Below are positions 52,848 through 61,320 of a stretch of 64,000 nt of DNA, piece by piece. The notes under the pieces were generated by a model. It worked only from the letters and a program-made list of their open reading frames with translations, made no database searches and was not told the DNA's origin. The DNA lies in contig DAUY01000010.1 of assembly GCA_002505345.1 (NCBI GenBank), positions 1 through 64,000 on the forward strand. The letters are read 5' to 3'. This stretch comes from Methanomassiliicoccaceae archaeon UBA370. GTDB lineage: Archaea; Thermoplasmatota; Thermoplasmata; Methanomassiliicoccales; Methanomethylophilaceae. Position 1 is the stretch's first letter. Every line of letters begins with the position of its first letter. A program made the translations under genes and the position numbers.

Positions 52848-52878
52848 AACCCCCCCACCCCTTCATTTCCACTGCAAA
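52848..52878 (-). other. Origin recognition box-like repeat, left copy
   Basis: Read on the minus strand, this 31-bp element has a CAGTGGAAATGAAGGGG core followed by T and a run of seven G. It is the exact reverse complement of 54399-54429. Core plus G-string matches the layout of archaeal ORB elements bound by Orc1/Cdc6. Confidence 0.75.
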
Positions 52879-52888
52879 CGAAAAACGA

Positions 52889-54133
52889 TCATATCAAGGT
52901 GGTCTGCTTGACATTTTTATAATTTTTCAATTTTTTAAATAACACGTCTGATTTGATCAGTTCCATGACTTCTTTGCTGCCAAGTTCGATCTCTCTCGTT
53001 CTTCCGGCGCGACCGAAAGATTTGACCCTCGCGTGAATTATTCCCATCATATCTAATTCCGATATCAGACCCGCGACCCTTCTTTGCGTGAGAGTCGATG
53101 ATTCAAGAATTTCTGATATGTGTTTGTATGTTGTGAAGACATCTCCGGTGTTCATCGTCGGATTGTCGTTCTCTGTATTGATCACGATGCTCATCAGAAC
53201 GGTTTTTGATTGAGGCGTGAGTGTTCTTACTACCTCTGAAACGGCATCCAGTTCGATTTTGTTCTTTGCATATTTTACATGCGCTTCCGTTATGATATTG
53301 TCATTATTCCTTTCAGCTATATCAGAAGCGATTCTGAGAAGATCCAAGGCTCTCCTTGCATCGCCCATGTCCTGGGCCGAAAGTGCGGCACAGTATGATA
53401 CAACTCCTTGAGAAAGTACTCCCTTTTCAAAAGCCTCTTCCGATCTGTCTTTTAAAATATCTTCTAGTTGGACAGTGTTATATGGAGGGAATATTATTTT
53501 TTCTTCACCCAATCTGCTTTTTATCTTCGGATCGAGAAAATCAGTGAATTTCGGATTGTTGCTGATTCCTATTATCGATACTTTAGATTGTTCCAAAACT
53601 TCGTTTATCGTAGTGAGAAAATAGAAAATATCGTCTCCGTTCTTCTGAAAAGATCTGTCGATTTCATCCAGAACGATTATGTAAATTTTGTTTTCTTTAT
53701 CGACATATTTAGTAAGTTCACTAAAAACCCTGTCAAGACTCCAACCTGTGAAAGGAATGCTTTTTGTTTCATCCTTTATTATCTGGCTTCCGATGTTGTA
53801 AAGTATTCCGTAAGGAGTATCCACAACTTCGCAGTTGATGTATATGAAAGAACAGTTTTCTTCATTTTCATCGGCCTTTTTCAATTCTTTGCCGATATAT
53901 TTCACCACTGCGGTTTTACCGGTTCCTGTCTTTCCGATAATAAGTATATTGGATGGTTTGTCTTTTGCTAAAGATGGTGCAACAATCTCTACGATTTCTT
54001 TTATCTGTTCTTCTCTATGCGGGAGCTGTTCGGGAATATATGACGACTGAAGGATCCTCTTATTTTTTACAAGCGGATTTCGTTTATCCATGTAATGCTT
54101 GAAAATCGACTCGCCCTCATTCAAAGGAAACAC
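52889..54133 (-). CDS. cdc6: Orc1/Cdc6 replication initiator
   Basis: This 414-residue AAA+ ATPase has Walker A IIGKTGTGKTAVVK (about 64-77), Walker B IIVLDEIDRSF near 152, sensor-1 IGISNNPKF near 185 and a C-terminal winged helix (SSTLTQRRVAGLISELDMMG) that binds origin DNA. The start is GTG at 54133. The whole gene lies between two inverted ORB-like repeats. Confidence 0.95.
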   Translation of the reverse strand: MFPLNEGESIFKHYMDKRNPLVKNKRILQSSYIPEQLPHREEQIKEIVEIVAPSLAKDKPSNILIIGKTGTGKTAVVKYIGKELKKADENEENCSFIYINCEVVDTPYGILYNIGSQIIKDETKSIPFTGWSLDRVFSELTKYVDKENKIYIIVLDEIDRSFQKNGDDIFYFLTTINEVLEQSKVSIIGISNNPKFTDFLDPKIKSRLGEEKIIFPPYNTVQLEDILKDRSEEAFEKGVLSQGVVSYCAALSAQDMGDARRALDLLRIASDIAERNNDNIITEAHVKYAKNKIELDAVSEVVRTLTPQSKTVLMSIVINTENDNPTMNTGDVFTTYKHISEILESSTLTQRRVAGLISELDMMGIIHARVKSFGRAGRTREIELGSKEVMELIKSDVLFKKLKNYKNVKQTTLI

Positions 54134-54258
54134 CGCATTTTCTCATCTATAATAAGCAAGCATATAATGATTTTTAGAGTTGGATGCAATGATGTTTATC
54201 AATCTCATTATGCATCCATTTTATAATTAAATCGTATTTCCGTCATAGTCATTCAGGA
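54134..54258. other. AT-rich intergenic segment, candidate unwinding region
   Basis: This 125-bp, strongly AT-rich segment lies upstream of cdc6. It contains an 8-bp inverted repeat (TGGATGCA at 54181-54188, TGCATCCA at 54211-54218) and a likely cdc6 TATA (about 54147-54156). Location and composition suit a duplex-unwinding element. Confidence 0.5.
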
Positions 54259-54360
54259 ATGGATAATATGAAACACAAAGCAATAGTCGTTATCGGTGCT
54301 TGCGTCCTCGGAATCGCACTTTTCATTGGAATTCTGTATATCATCGGCAGTCTTTCCTAA
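54259..54360 (+). CDS. 33-residue single-helix membrane protein
   Basis: ATG at 54259 (or an in-frame ATG at 54268, with AGGA better spaced) encodes a short basic head (MKHKA) and one hydrophobic helix (IVVIGACVLGIALFIGILYI). It stops at TAA 54358-54360, just before the right ORB-like element. It may be real; there is no family match. Confidence 0.5.
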   Translation: MDNMKHKAIVVIGACVLGIALFIGILYIIGSLS

Positions 54361-54398
54361 GAAGCGATATATTTTTTCAAGCCCCTTCTTTTTTATCC

Positions 54399-54429
54399 TT
54401 TGCAGTGGAAATGAAGGGGTGGGGGGGTT
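54399..54429 (+). other. Origin recognition box-like repeat, right copy
   Basis: Perfect 31-bp inverted partner of 52848-52878. Polarity places both G-strings outward, with the cdc6 gene and AT-rich segment between the two boxes. Confidence 0.75.
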
Positions 54430-54481
54430 CAGCCTAACTGTAGCGGCTTCATTAAAGTCATTACACTATCTCTCATATCCT

Positions 54482-54790
54482 GTGCCAGGCATTCTCAGGG
54501 ATAGATATTTCATAATATCGATATCGCTGCTATCGGTATTCATGATCGCATGGTCTGTTTCGGATGCGAGAACAGAAGGCGAAAGCGATCGTGTTTTGGG
54601 AATTGCTTTCGATGTAAGAGAAACAGAGAACGGTTTTGTTTTTTCGGTGGAAACTTCCGATGCCTCATTATTCAAATGTTTTTATGAAAAATGCCCGGAC
54701 GATTTGGGTGTTTACTTCTTTTACGGGGATTTTTCTAAAGATAACGAACTGATATTCCTTAAAAATATGATACTCGCAGAACATGAATAA
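54482..54790 (+). CDS. Small membrane-anchored protein, OB-fold-like, unknown function
   Basis: A GTG at 54482 gives 102 residues: one N-terminal helix (YFIISISLLSVFMIAWSVS), then a polar beta-rich domain (RVLGIAFDVRETENGFVFSV). The frame is open further left to an ATG at 54296, but that would translate through the ORB-like repeat. It ends 9 nt before tiaS, so they are likely co-transcribed. The OB-fold idea is a guess from strand pattern. Confidence 0.6.
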   Translation: MPGILRDRYFIISISLLSVFMIAWSVSDARTEGESDRVLGIAFDVRETENGFVFSVETSDASLFKCFYEKCPDDLGVYFFYGDFSKDNELIFLKNMILAEHE

Positions 54791-54799
54791 AATAATTGA

Positions 54800-56137
54800 A
54801 TGCGTTGGGTCCGAAGCGTGTACGTTTCATTCGACGACACGGACTCGAACGAGGGCCTGTGCACGACATTTTTGGCCACGGAAGTGATGAAAGAAATTGA
54901 CGATCTGGACCTGATAGGTTATCCCAGATTGGTGCGTCTCAATCCGGCGGTTCCGTGGAAAACACGCGGAAACGGGTCCCTCTCCCTCAGAGTTGGACAC
55001 GGTGGGGGAAAAAAGACCAAGGTCGGTGAAATTTCCGGAAAGGAGTTTTTCTGTTACGAAAGGCAGATTCGCTGGGAGCCGGATGCCGGAGAGCTTCTCG
55101 AGAGGATCATCCCCATAGTGAAGGGCAACCGTCATTTTTCATCCGACTCGGGAATCGTCGTATCTGAAAAGAAACCGTCCCAGTCCTATTACTGGAAGGG
55201 CGTCAGAAGAATAGTGGAAAGATCGGACGTCGAAGAGGAGTTGGACCGTATCGGCGCGCTTCGCAGCGGATTCGGGAACGGAAGAGGCATAATAGGTTCA
55301 ACTTGCGGGATGGCCTGGAGGCCCCGCGACAGCACGTACGAGATGATCACATACCGCCCGAGGCACAGATGGGGCACGGAAAGGGTGCTCGAGCCCGAAT
55401 CCATCGGGGAGATGGACCGTTCTTTCCCGTCAACTTTCAACAGCTGGGAGGAAAGGTTCCATAAGGTATCCATGGTTCCCGGCACCCCCTGCCCGGTCAT
55501 GTACGGTCTGCGCGGCGACAGGGCGGAGGACCTCCCCGGCGCCTCGGCCGTGATACGCACAGAGCCGCTTGAGCGCAGATTCGTTTTCCTTACGAACCAG
55601 GGGACCGACGACCACATAGTCTACCGTCCGAAAGAACTCGAGCCCATGAGCTCCTACTACATAGAAGGGACAGTCCTATCGAGGCGCCATCTTCCCGGGG
55701 GACATGTGGTGGTATGCCTCGATACAGGCTTCGGCACCGTGGAATGCACGGCGTACGAGCCGTCCAAGGAGTTCAGGTCCGCCTTTGAATGGCTGACGGC
55801 AGGAGACGCCGTCGGCGTGATGGGCGAGATGCGAACCGAGCCCAGGACCGTCAACGTCGAGAAGATGAGGGTGATCGGCACCGTCGGGGAGTTCGAGAAG
55901 ATATCCAATCCCCTGTGCGGAAAGTGCGGAAGGACAATGGAGTCCGTAGGAAAGGGAAAGGGATACCGCTGCCGCAGATGCGGCACATCTTCGGGCGAAC
56001 CGGTGAAGAGGGAGAACACCAGATGGATCGTCCCGGGATGGTACGAGCCCCCCTCCTCCTCCCGCAGACACCTATCCAAGCCTTTGAAGAGAATGGGCGA
56101 GGAACAGCCCGTCGAGTTCGTCAATAGCCGTATCTAA
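54800..56137 (+). CDS. tiaS: tRNA(Ile2) 2-agmatinylcytidine synthetase TiaS
   Basis: This 445-residue archaeal enzyme attaches agmatine to C34 of tRNA(Ile2), so that it reads AUA. The N-terminal VSFDDTDSNEGLCTTFLATE is the ATP/kinase-like motif. An OB domain lies near residues 285-365, and a C-terminal zinc ribbon (CGKCGRTM, then CRRCG) is present around 372-396. Length matches the family. Confidence 0.94.
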   Translation: MRWVRSVYVSFDDTDSNEGLCTTFLATEVMKEIDDLDLIGYPRLVRLNPAVPWKTRGNGSLSLRVGHGGGKKTKVGEISGKEFFCYERQIRWEPDAGELLERIIPIVKGNRHFSSDSGIVVSEKKPSQSYYWKGVRRIVERSDVEEELDRIGALRSGFGNGRGIIGSTCGMAWRPRDSTYEMITYRPRHRWGTERVLEPESIGEMDRSFPSTFNSWEERFHKVSMVPGTPCPVMYGLRGDRAEDLPGASAVIRTEPLERRFVFLTNQGTDDHIVYRPKELEPMSSYYIEGTVLSRRHLPGGHVVVCLDTGFGTVECTAYEPSKEFRSAFEWLTAGDAVGVMGEMRTEPRTVNVEKMRVIGTVGEFEKISNPLCGKCGRTMESVGKGKGYRCRRCGTSSGEPVKRENTRWIVPGWYEPPSSSRRHLSKPLKRMGEEQPVEFVNSRI

Positions 56138-56198
56138 TCACCGACAATATTATATAGCGAAAATCGACACTACGAACCAGAATTGGAGGCCGCTAAAA

Positions 56199-57377
56199 AT
56201 GCAAGAGGCAGTTATTCTAAGCGCAACAAGGACCCCTATAGGAAAATACGGAAAATCGCTGATGGACGTCAAAGCCAAGGACCTGGGAGGCATCGCTATC
56301 AAAGAGGCGGTATCCAGGGCCGGCATATCCCCCGAAGATATACAGGAATGCATAATGGGCAACGTGATCTCTGCCGGCATGGGGCAGAACCCCGCAAGGC
56401 AGGCGGCGGTCGCCGCCGGACTGCCCGTCGAGATAGGTTCTTTCACCGTCAATGCAGTTTGCGGCTCCGGAATGAAATCCGCGATGCTCGCCGCAGATGC
56501 GATCAAAGCGGGACAATACGAAGTGTTGGCCGTAGGCGGCATGGAGAACATGAGCTCCGCCCCGTACCTCCTCAAGGGAGCCAGATGGGGATTCAAGATG
56601 GGAGACCAGCCCGCCGTGGACTCGATGGTCTACGACGGCCTATGGGATGTTTTCAACGACCAGCACATGGGCATCACCGGAGAGATCGTGGCAGAGCGCT
56701 TCAAGGTCACAAGGGAAGACGCCGATACCATGGCCTACCAGAGCAACCTCAAGGCCGCCGAGGCCCAGGCAAAAGGCAAGTTCGACAGGGAGATAGTCCC
56801 GGTAACGGTCAAAGGAAGGAAAGAAGACATAGTCGTCAAACAGGACGAGGGTGTGAGGGCCGACACGACGATGGAGTCCCTGGGGAAGCTTAAGCCCGCA
56901 TTCAAAAAGGACGGCGTCGTGACCGCAGGGAACTCCTCGCAGCTCAGCGACGGAGCGTCCGCGATGGTGATCTCGTCCAGAAAATGGGCCGAGGAGCATG
57001 GGATAAGGCCGATGGCATCCATAGTGGCATACGGAGAACGCGGAGTGAAGCCCGAGCTCATAATGGAGGCGCCCATCCCCACGACGAGGCACGTCCTGAA
57101 AATGTCGGGAATGACGATCGACGACATCGACCTCTTCGAGCACAACGAGGCCTTCGCCACCGCATCCTGCGCAGTGAAGAAGGAGCTCGGCGTTCCGGAC
57201 GAGATATTTAACGTGAACGGAGGAGCCATAGCGTTGGGACACCCCATCGGGTGCTCGGGCGCGAGGGTCATCACAACCCTGCTCTACGCCCTTGAGGACA
57301 GGAAGAAGAGCGTCGGCCTGGGCACGCTCTGCCTGGGCGGAGGAAATGCGGTCACGATGATAGTCAAGCGCGAATGA
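56199..57377 (+). CDS. Acetyl-CoA C-acetyltransferase (thiolase)
   Basis: This 392-residue thiolase has the acyl-Cys in NAVCGSGMKSAMLAAD near 87, HNEAFA near 313, and GGAIALGHPIGCSGARV near 340 with the catalytic His and Cys. It resembles bacterial-type biosynthetic thiolases, which make acetoacetyl-CoA, here presumably for the mevalonate route to archaeal lipids. No HMG-CoA synthase or DUF35 partner is adjacent, unlike the usual archaeal thiolase locus. ATTATATAG near 56148 is a likely TATA. Confidence 0.93.
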   Translation: MQEAVILSATRTPIGKYGKSLMDVKAKDLGGIAIKEAVSRAGISPEDIQECIMGNVISAGMGQNPARQAAVAAGLPVEIGSFTVNAVCGSGMKSAMLAADAIKAGQYEVLAVGGMENMSSAPYLLKGARWGFKMGDQPAVDSMVYDGLWDVFNDQHMGITGEIVAERFKVTREDADTMAYQSNLKAAEAQAKGKFDREIVPVTVKGRKEDIVVKQDEGVRADTTMESLGKLKPAFKKDGVVTAGNSSQLSDGASAMVISSRKWAEEHGIRPMASIVAYGERGVKPELIMEAPIPTTRHVLKMSGMTIDDIDLFEHNEAFATASCAVKKELGVPDEIFNVNGGAIALGHPIGCSGARVITTLLYALEDRKKSVGLGTLCLGGGNAVTMIVKRE

Positions 57378-57465
57378 AGACCGAACCATCGCAAACCCCT
57401 TAACTTTTTTCTGCCCGGCCTCCCGGGTAAGAAAGTAATATCAACATATCAGGTAATCGAGTGTC

Positions 57466-58686
57466 ATGGATCTGGAAGCCGTTCTGGAGAAGATCGATGG
57501 GTCCCGGGCCGACATCGTGAAGGAGATGGTCGATATGATAAGGATCCCCGCGATAGCCCCGGTCAACGGCGGCCGCGGAGAGGGCGAACGGGCCGACCAC
57601 CTCGTTTCCAGGCTCCAGGGGTACGACAGCATAGAAAGGATAGACGTTCCTGACGACACGGACCCCTCCGTCACCAGGCCCAACATCCTGGCCAGAAAGA
57701 ACGGTAAGGAAGAAGGCACCGTTTGGATAGTTGCCCACATGGACACGGTCCCCGTAGGGGATCTGGACGACTGGGAAAGCCCCCCCTTCGAGCCGCGTAT
57801 CGAAAACGGCAGGATATATGGCCGCGGCACCGAGGATAACGGGCAGGCCGTGATATCGTCCATGTTCGCATCCAAGTTCATAGAAGGAAAGGACCTGAAG
57901 AAGAGGTCCATAGGCATCGCATACGTGGCTGACGAGGAGACGACCAGCGCCATGGGCATCGCGTACCTTCTGGACAGGGGATACTTCTCGGAAAAAGATG
58001 TGTTCATCGTTCCGGATTGGGGAAGCCCCGGCGGAAAACATATAGAAGTTGCCGAAAAGAACCTGATCTGGCTTAATTTCGAGGTCTCGGGCAGGTCGAC
58101 CCACGGTTCAACTCCGGACAAGGGGGTCAACGCCCTAAGGGCGTCGTCCCATCTGATAGTGGAGCTTGAAAAAGAGTTCGCTAAGGAATTTCCGGGCTGC
58201 GACCCGATGTTCATGCCCCCGAGGTCAACCTTCGAACCCACCCGGAGCATCGCGACAGTGGAGAACGTCAACACGGTGCCCGGTTATCACGAATTCTCAA
58301 TGGACATCCGTCTGCTTCCGGAGTACGACATGGACGATGTGGTGATAACGGCACGGCGTGCAGCCTCCTGCATTTCAGAAAAGTACGGCGCAGACATATC
58401 TGTCGTCGAGATACAGCGTCATCGTTCGGGAAGACAATCGTCTACCGAAGACCCCGCATATCTGGCACTTCGCGATTCAGTCAAGTATGTGACCGGCAGT
58501 GAGCCGACATCCGTGGGAGTGGGAGGCGCCACATGCGCCAATTTCTTCCGTGCAAAGGGATACAACGCATATGTCTGGGAGACGGGGGGAGGGACCCTGC
58601 ACACTCCCAACGAGTACGTGGTGATCGAAGATATAGTCACAGATGCGAAGGTTTTCGCCACGCTGTTCTATAAGCTGTGCGTTTAA
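57466..58686 (+). CDS. M20-family metallopeptidase/deacylase
   Basis: This 406-residue, dinuclear-zinc hydrolase has VAHMDTVPVGD near 86, GRGTEDNGQAV near 122, VADEETTSAMG near 152 with the catalytic Glu pair, and a dimerisation-domain FEVSGRSTHGSTPDKGVNAL near 205. Family members include ArgE, DapE and dipeptidases; the substrate is not predictable. It overlaps the convergent ftsY by 4 bp. Confidence 0.88.
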   Translation: MDLEAVLEKIDGSRADIVKEMVDMIRIPAIAPVNGGRGEGERADHLVSRLQGYDSIERIDVPDDTDPSVTRPNILARKNGKEEGTVWIVAHMDTVPVGDLDDWESPPFEPRIENGRIYGRGTEDNGQAVISSMFASKFIEGKDLKKRSIGIAYVADEETTSAMGIAYLLDRGYFSEKDVFIVPDWGSPGGKHIEVAEKNLIWLNFEVSGRSTHGSTPDKGVNALRASSHLIVELEKEFAKEFPGCDPMFMPPRSTFEPTRSIATVENVNTVPGYHEFSMDIRLLPEYDMDDVVITARRAASCISEKYGADISVVEIQRHRSGRQSSTEDPAYLALRDSVKYVTGSEPTSVGVGGATCANFFRAKGYNAYVWETGGGTLHTPNEYVVIEDIVTDAKVFATLFYKLCV

Positions 58687-59774
58687 TCGAACAGGCGGTT
58701 CAGCATCCATTCGGCACTGAATTTCTGGATGTCTTCGTATTCCTGTCCGTTGCAGACGAAGGCTATCGGCTTCCCGATCGTGTGGGCTATCGAAAGCGCG
58801 GCTCCGCCTTTTGCGTCGGTGTCGATCTTGGTGAGTATTATCGCGTCGATCCCGATCGCCGCATCGAACACCTTGGCCTGCTCTATCGCGTCGTTGCCTG
58901 CCAACGAATCGCCCACGAACACCTTCAGGTCCGGTTTGGCTATCCTTGCGACCTTTTTCATTTCCTCGATCAGGTTGCTGTTGGTCTGCATCCTGCCTGC
59001 GGTGTCGATGAGGACGGCGTCCCTTCTTTTGGACCTGGCGTGCTCTATCGCGTCGTATGCGACGGCCGCGGGATCCGCATCCTGCGCGTGTTTGACGATC
59101 TTTGTTCCCAGGCGGTCGGCGTGGATCGTGAGCTGCTCGATGGCGCCTGCCCTGAAAGTATCGCAGGCGGCGAGCACTACGGTCATGTTCTGCTTCTGAA
59201 GACGGTTGGCGACCTTCGCTATCGCGGTCGTCTTGCCTGTTCCGTTTATTCCGACGAACATAATGATGGCGGGCCTCTGCCTGGCCTCCATCCATGCGTC
59301 GAAGTCGAACTCGTTTACTTTGAGGACACTGTGAACAGCATCCCTGACCGCCATCTCGACTATCTCGTCAAGGCTGTATTCGCGGCTGTATTTTTTACCT
59401 GTGAGATTTTCACGGACGCCGTTCTTTATCTCCTCTGCCACCGAAAAGGCGACGTCGGCTTCGAACAGGATGACCTCCAGCTCGTCGAGGATGGATTCCA
59501 GCTCCTTGTCTTTGATCCTCTTGCCGGAGTCCCCCACCGGGGACGAGGACGCTTTACGCTGTTCCTTCTCCGCCTTGACCCTGTCGCGGCGGGAAATTTT
59601 GGAAGGTTCCTCCGTGCGGACCTTCTCCGGCTCGGGCGCAATCTCGGTCTCGGTTTCTAAAACGGTCTCCTTTTTCGTTTCGGGGACGGGCGGAGCCTCG
59701 TAGACGGTCTCCTCCAGCTTCTCGGGCGTCTTCTTGAAAAGCCCCTTGAGCTTGCTCTTCAGAGAATCAAACAT
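58683..59774 (-). CDS. ftsY: Signal recognition particle receptor FtsY
   Basis: This 363-residue protein has an acidic N-terminal A-region (residues 1-75), an N domain, and a G domain with FVGINGTGKTTAIAKVA near 172, DTFRAGAIEQL near 200, DTAGR near 254 and TKIDTDAKGG near 313. The SRP receptor GTPase docks ribosomes at the membrane. It is downstream of prefoldin and L18a, the conserved archaeal order. Confidence 0.95.
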   Translation of the reverse strand: MFDSLKSKLKGLFKKTPEKLEETVYEAPPVPETKKETVLETETEIAPEPEKVRTEEPSKISRRDRVKAEKEQRKASSSPVGDSGKRIKDKELESILDELEVILFEADVAFSVAEEIKNGVRENLTGKKYSREYSLDEIVEMAVRDAVHSVLKVNEFDFDAWMEARQRPAIIMFVGINGTGKTTAIAKVANRLQKQNMTVVLAACDTFRAGAIEQLTIHADRLGTKIVKHAQDADPAAVAYDAIEHARSKRRDAVLIDTAGRMQTNSNLIEEMKKVARIAKPDLKVFVGDSLAGNDAIEQAKVFDAAIGIDAIILTKIDTDAKGGAALSIAHTIGKPIAFVCNGQEYEDIQKFSAEWMLNRLFD

Positions 59775-59783
59775 ATGATGTGC

Positions 59784-60203
59784 TCAGGACTGCTGCCTGG
59801 CCTCGTACTCTGCGTTTATGGCGTCGGCCAGGTTGTTGGCTGCGTTCTGGACTTCGGAAAAAGCGCTGCCGGCCTTCTTGAGGGCTTCTTGTATCTCGAT
59901 GACGGCCGAGCCCATGTATTCGCTGGCCTCGCTCAGGTCTTTGTCGACAGACACCCTGCTGCCTATACCCACTACGGCCTTGCGGCTCCCCGTCACCTTG
60001 GCGGCAACGAAGACCGAAGCTCCAATCGGGACCAGGACCTCGTCGCCTTCTTTGGCGTTGGAGAACGCCTTCAGGGTCTCGCGGGCCCTTACCGACTCCT
60101 CGAGGGAAGCCTGGAGGATGTTGATCTGCCTGCTCAGGGTGTCCATCTGTCCCTTGTAGGATTCCAGGACCTGCAGAGCCTGACGTAGGTCCTTCTCTTC
60201 CAT
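59784..60203 (-). CDS. pfdA: Prefoldin alpha subunit
   Basis: This 139-residue protein from the ATG at 60203 has N- and C-terminal coiled coils flanking beta hairpins (DEVLVPIGASVFVAAKV near 54), the alpha-class prefoldin layout. It delivers unfolded proteins to the thermosome. It starts one base past the L18a stop; upstream TTG/GTG starts are possible. Confidence 0.9.
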   Translation of the reverse strand: MEEKDLRQALQVLESYKGQMDTLSRQINILQASLEESVRARETLKAFSNAKEGDEVLVPIGASVFVAAKVTGSRKAVVGIGSRVSVDKDLSEASEYMGSAVIEIQEALKKAGSAFSEVQNAANNLADAINAEYEARQQS

Positions 60204-60204
60204 C

Positions 60205-60432
60205 TCACTCACCAATCTGGTATTTCACGACGTGGTTGGTGATCTGGTCGGCCGGGATCTCGGTGATCTCCGAGATCTCGATGTCGCGTCTTTTGAGTTT
60301 GTGCTGGCTTCCGAGGGTCGAGAGAGCTTTCTCCCTAACGGTTGCCTCGTCTTCTGCGGCCATCTCGACGGAGAAGATCTGTCTTCCCTGCCTTTTGTCG
60401 GCGTGTGTGCCCTTAATAAGGAATGCCTTCAT
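60205..60432 (-). CDS. rpl18a: Ribosomal protein L18Ae/LX
   Basis: This 75-residue archaeal LX protein starts MKAFLIKGTHADKRQGRQIF and has VREKALSTLGSQHKLKRRDI near 31, both typical. It is the first gene of the LX-prefoldin-ftsY operon and divergent from the radical SAM gene. Confidence 0.92.
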   Translation of the reverse strand: MKAFLIKGTHADKRQGRQIFSVEMAAEDEATVREKALSTLGSQHKLKRRDIEISEITEIPADQITNHVVKYQIGE

Positions 60433-60477
60433 AATTATTACCAGGTTCGGGAACTATATTTAACTAATAAAGCTTTG

Positions 60478-61320
60478 GTGGCAGATATGGGCGGCCCCGG
60501 TGATGCAGTTGCCGATTTTTCGCCCGGAAAGAGTTTCCCTGCGGTATCTGTGACCGGGCAAAAGTGCGGGCTGATGTGCGCTCATTGCATGGGAAGACAC
60601 CTGTGCGGAATGGTCCCCTCGGAAGATCCGTCCGCCCTCCTCGGAATCGCGGAGGAATTGATACTGAAGGGGGGCGAGGGGATTCTGCTGAGCGGCGGAA
60701 GCGGAAACGACGGCCGCGTGCCTCTGGCACCTTTCGCTTCGGCAATCAGAAGGATAGCCGGTACGGGCCTTCTGATCAACGCTCATCCCGGCATCATAGG
60801 TCCCGATGACGCCAGATTATTGGTCTCTTCCGGGGTTTCACGGTTCTCCGTCGACGTACATCAGGATCCGGAGGTGATCGGGTCGGTCTTCAAACTGCAA
60901 GGTCCCCAGGCATACGAAAGCACGATAGACGCGATATTGGGCGCAGGAGGAATTCCCGTTCCGCACCTGACCGCCGGCTTCGGATGTACGGACATCATCG
61001 GAAGTGCGGAGCTGCTGCTCAGAAAAAGGATACGGCACGCTGTACTGCTGGCACTAGTGCCCACCAAGGGAACGGTATTCGAAAAACGCGGGGCGTCCGA
61101 AAGGGACGTCACCGAAGCCCTCGAGATACTTTACGGAATGGGGATATCGGTGACACTTGGATGCATGCGCGACCGCAGTTTGAGGGGCCTCGAGATGAAA
61201 TGTGTCGAAATGGGAGTGAGAAGGATAGCCAACATGTCCAGCGACACCAAGGAGCACCTCGTCTCCGAGGGTTTCAGCGTGAAGTCCTTCCGCAGATGCT
61301 GTTGCTTCGGTTCAGAATGA
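60478..61320 (+). CDS. Radical SAM protein of unknown substrate
   Basis: This is about 280 residues from the GTG at 60478 (ATG at 60487 is an alternative); the longer frame from 60232 runs through the divergent LX gene. The [4Fe-4S] motif is KCGLMCAHCMG near 28-38 (C-x3-C-x2-C), followed by ILLSGGSGNDG, the SAM-binding GGE-like block. The C-terminus ends in a CCCFGSE cluster that may bind a second metal site. It overlaps priS convergently by 9 bp. Confidence 0.83.
   Translation: MADMGGPGDAVADFSPGKSFPAVSVTGQKCGLMCAHCMGRHLCGMVPSEDPSALLGIAEELILKGGEGILLSGGSGNDGRVPLAPFASAIRRIAGTGLLINAHPGIIGPDDARLLVSSGVSRFSVDVHQDPEVIGSVFKLQGPQAYESTIDAILGAGGIPVPHLTAGFGCTDIIGSAELLLRKRIRHAVLLALVPTKGTVFEKRGASERDVTEALEILYGMGISVTLGCMRDRSLRGLEMKCVEMGVRRIANMSSDTKEHLVSEGFSVKSFRRCCCFGSE

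Noticed and set aside
54296..54481. N-terminal extension of the membrane-anchored protein before tiaS
   Set aside because: It would translate through the 31-bp ORB-like repeat and the end of the preceding small gene; a GTG at 54482 is simpler.
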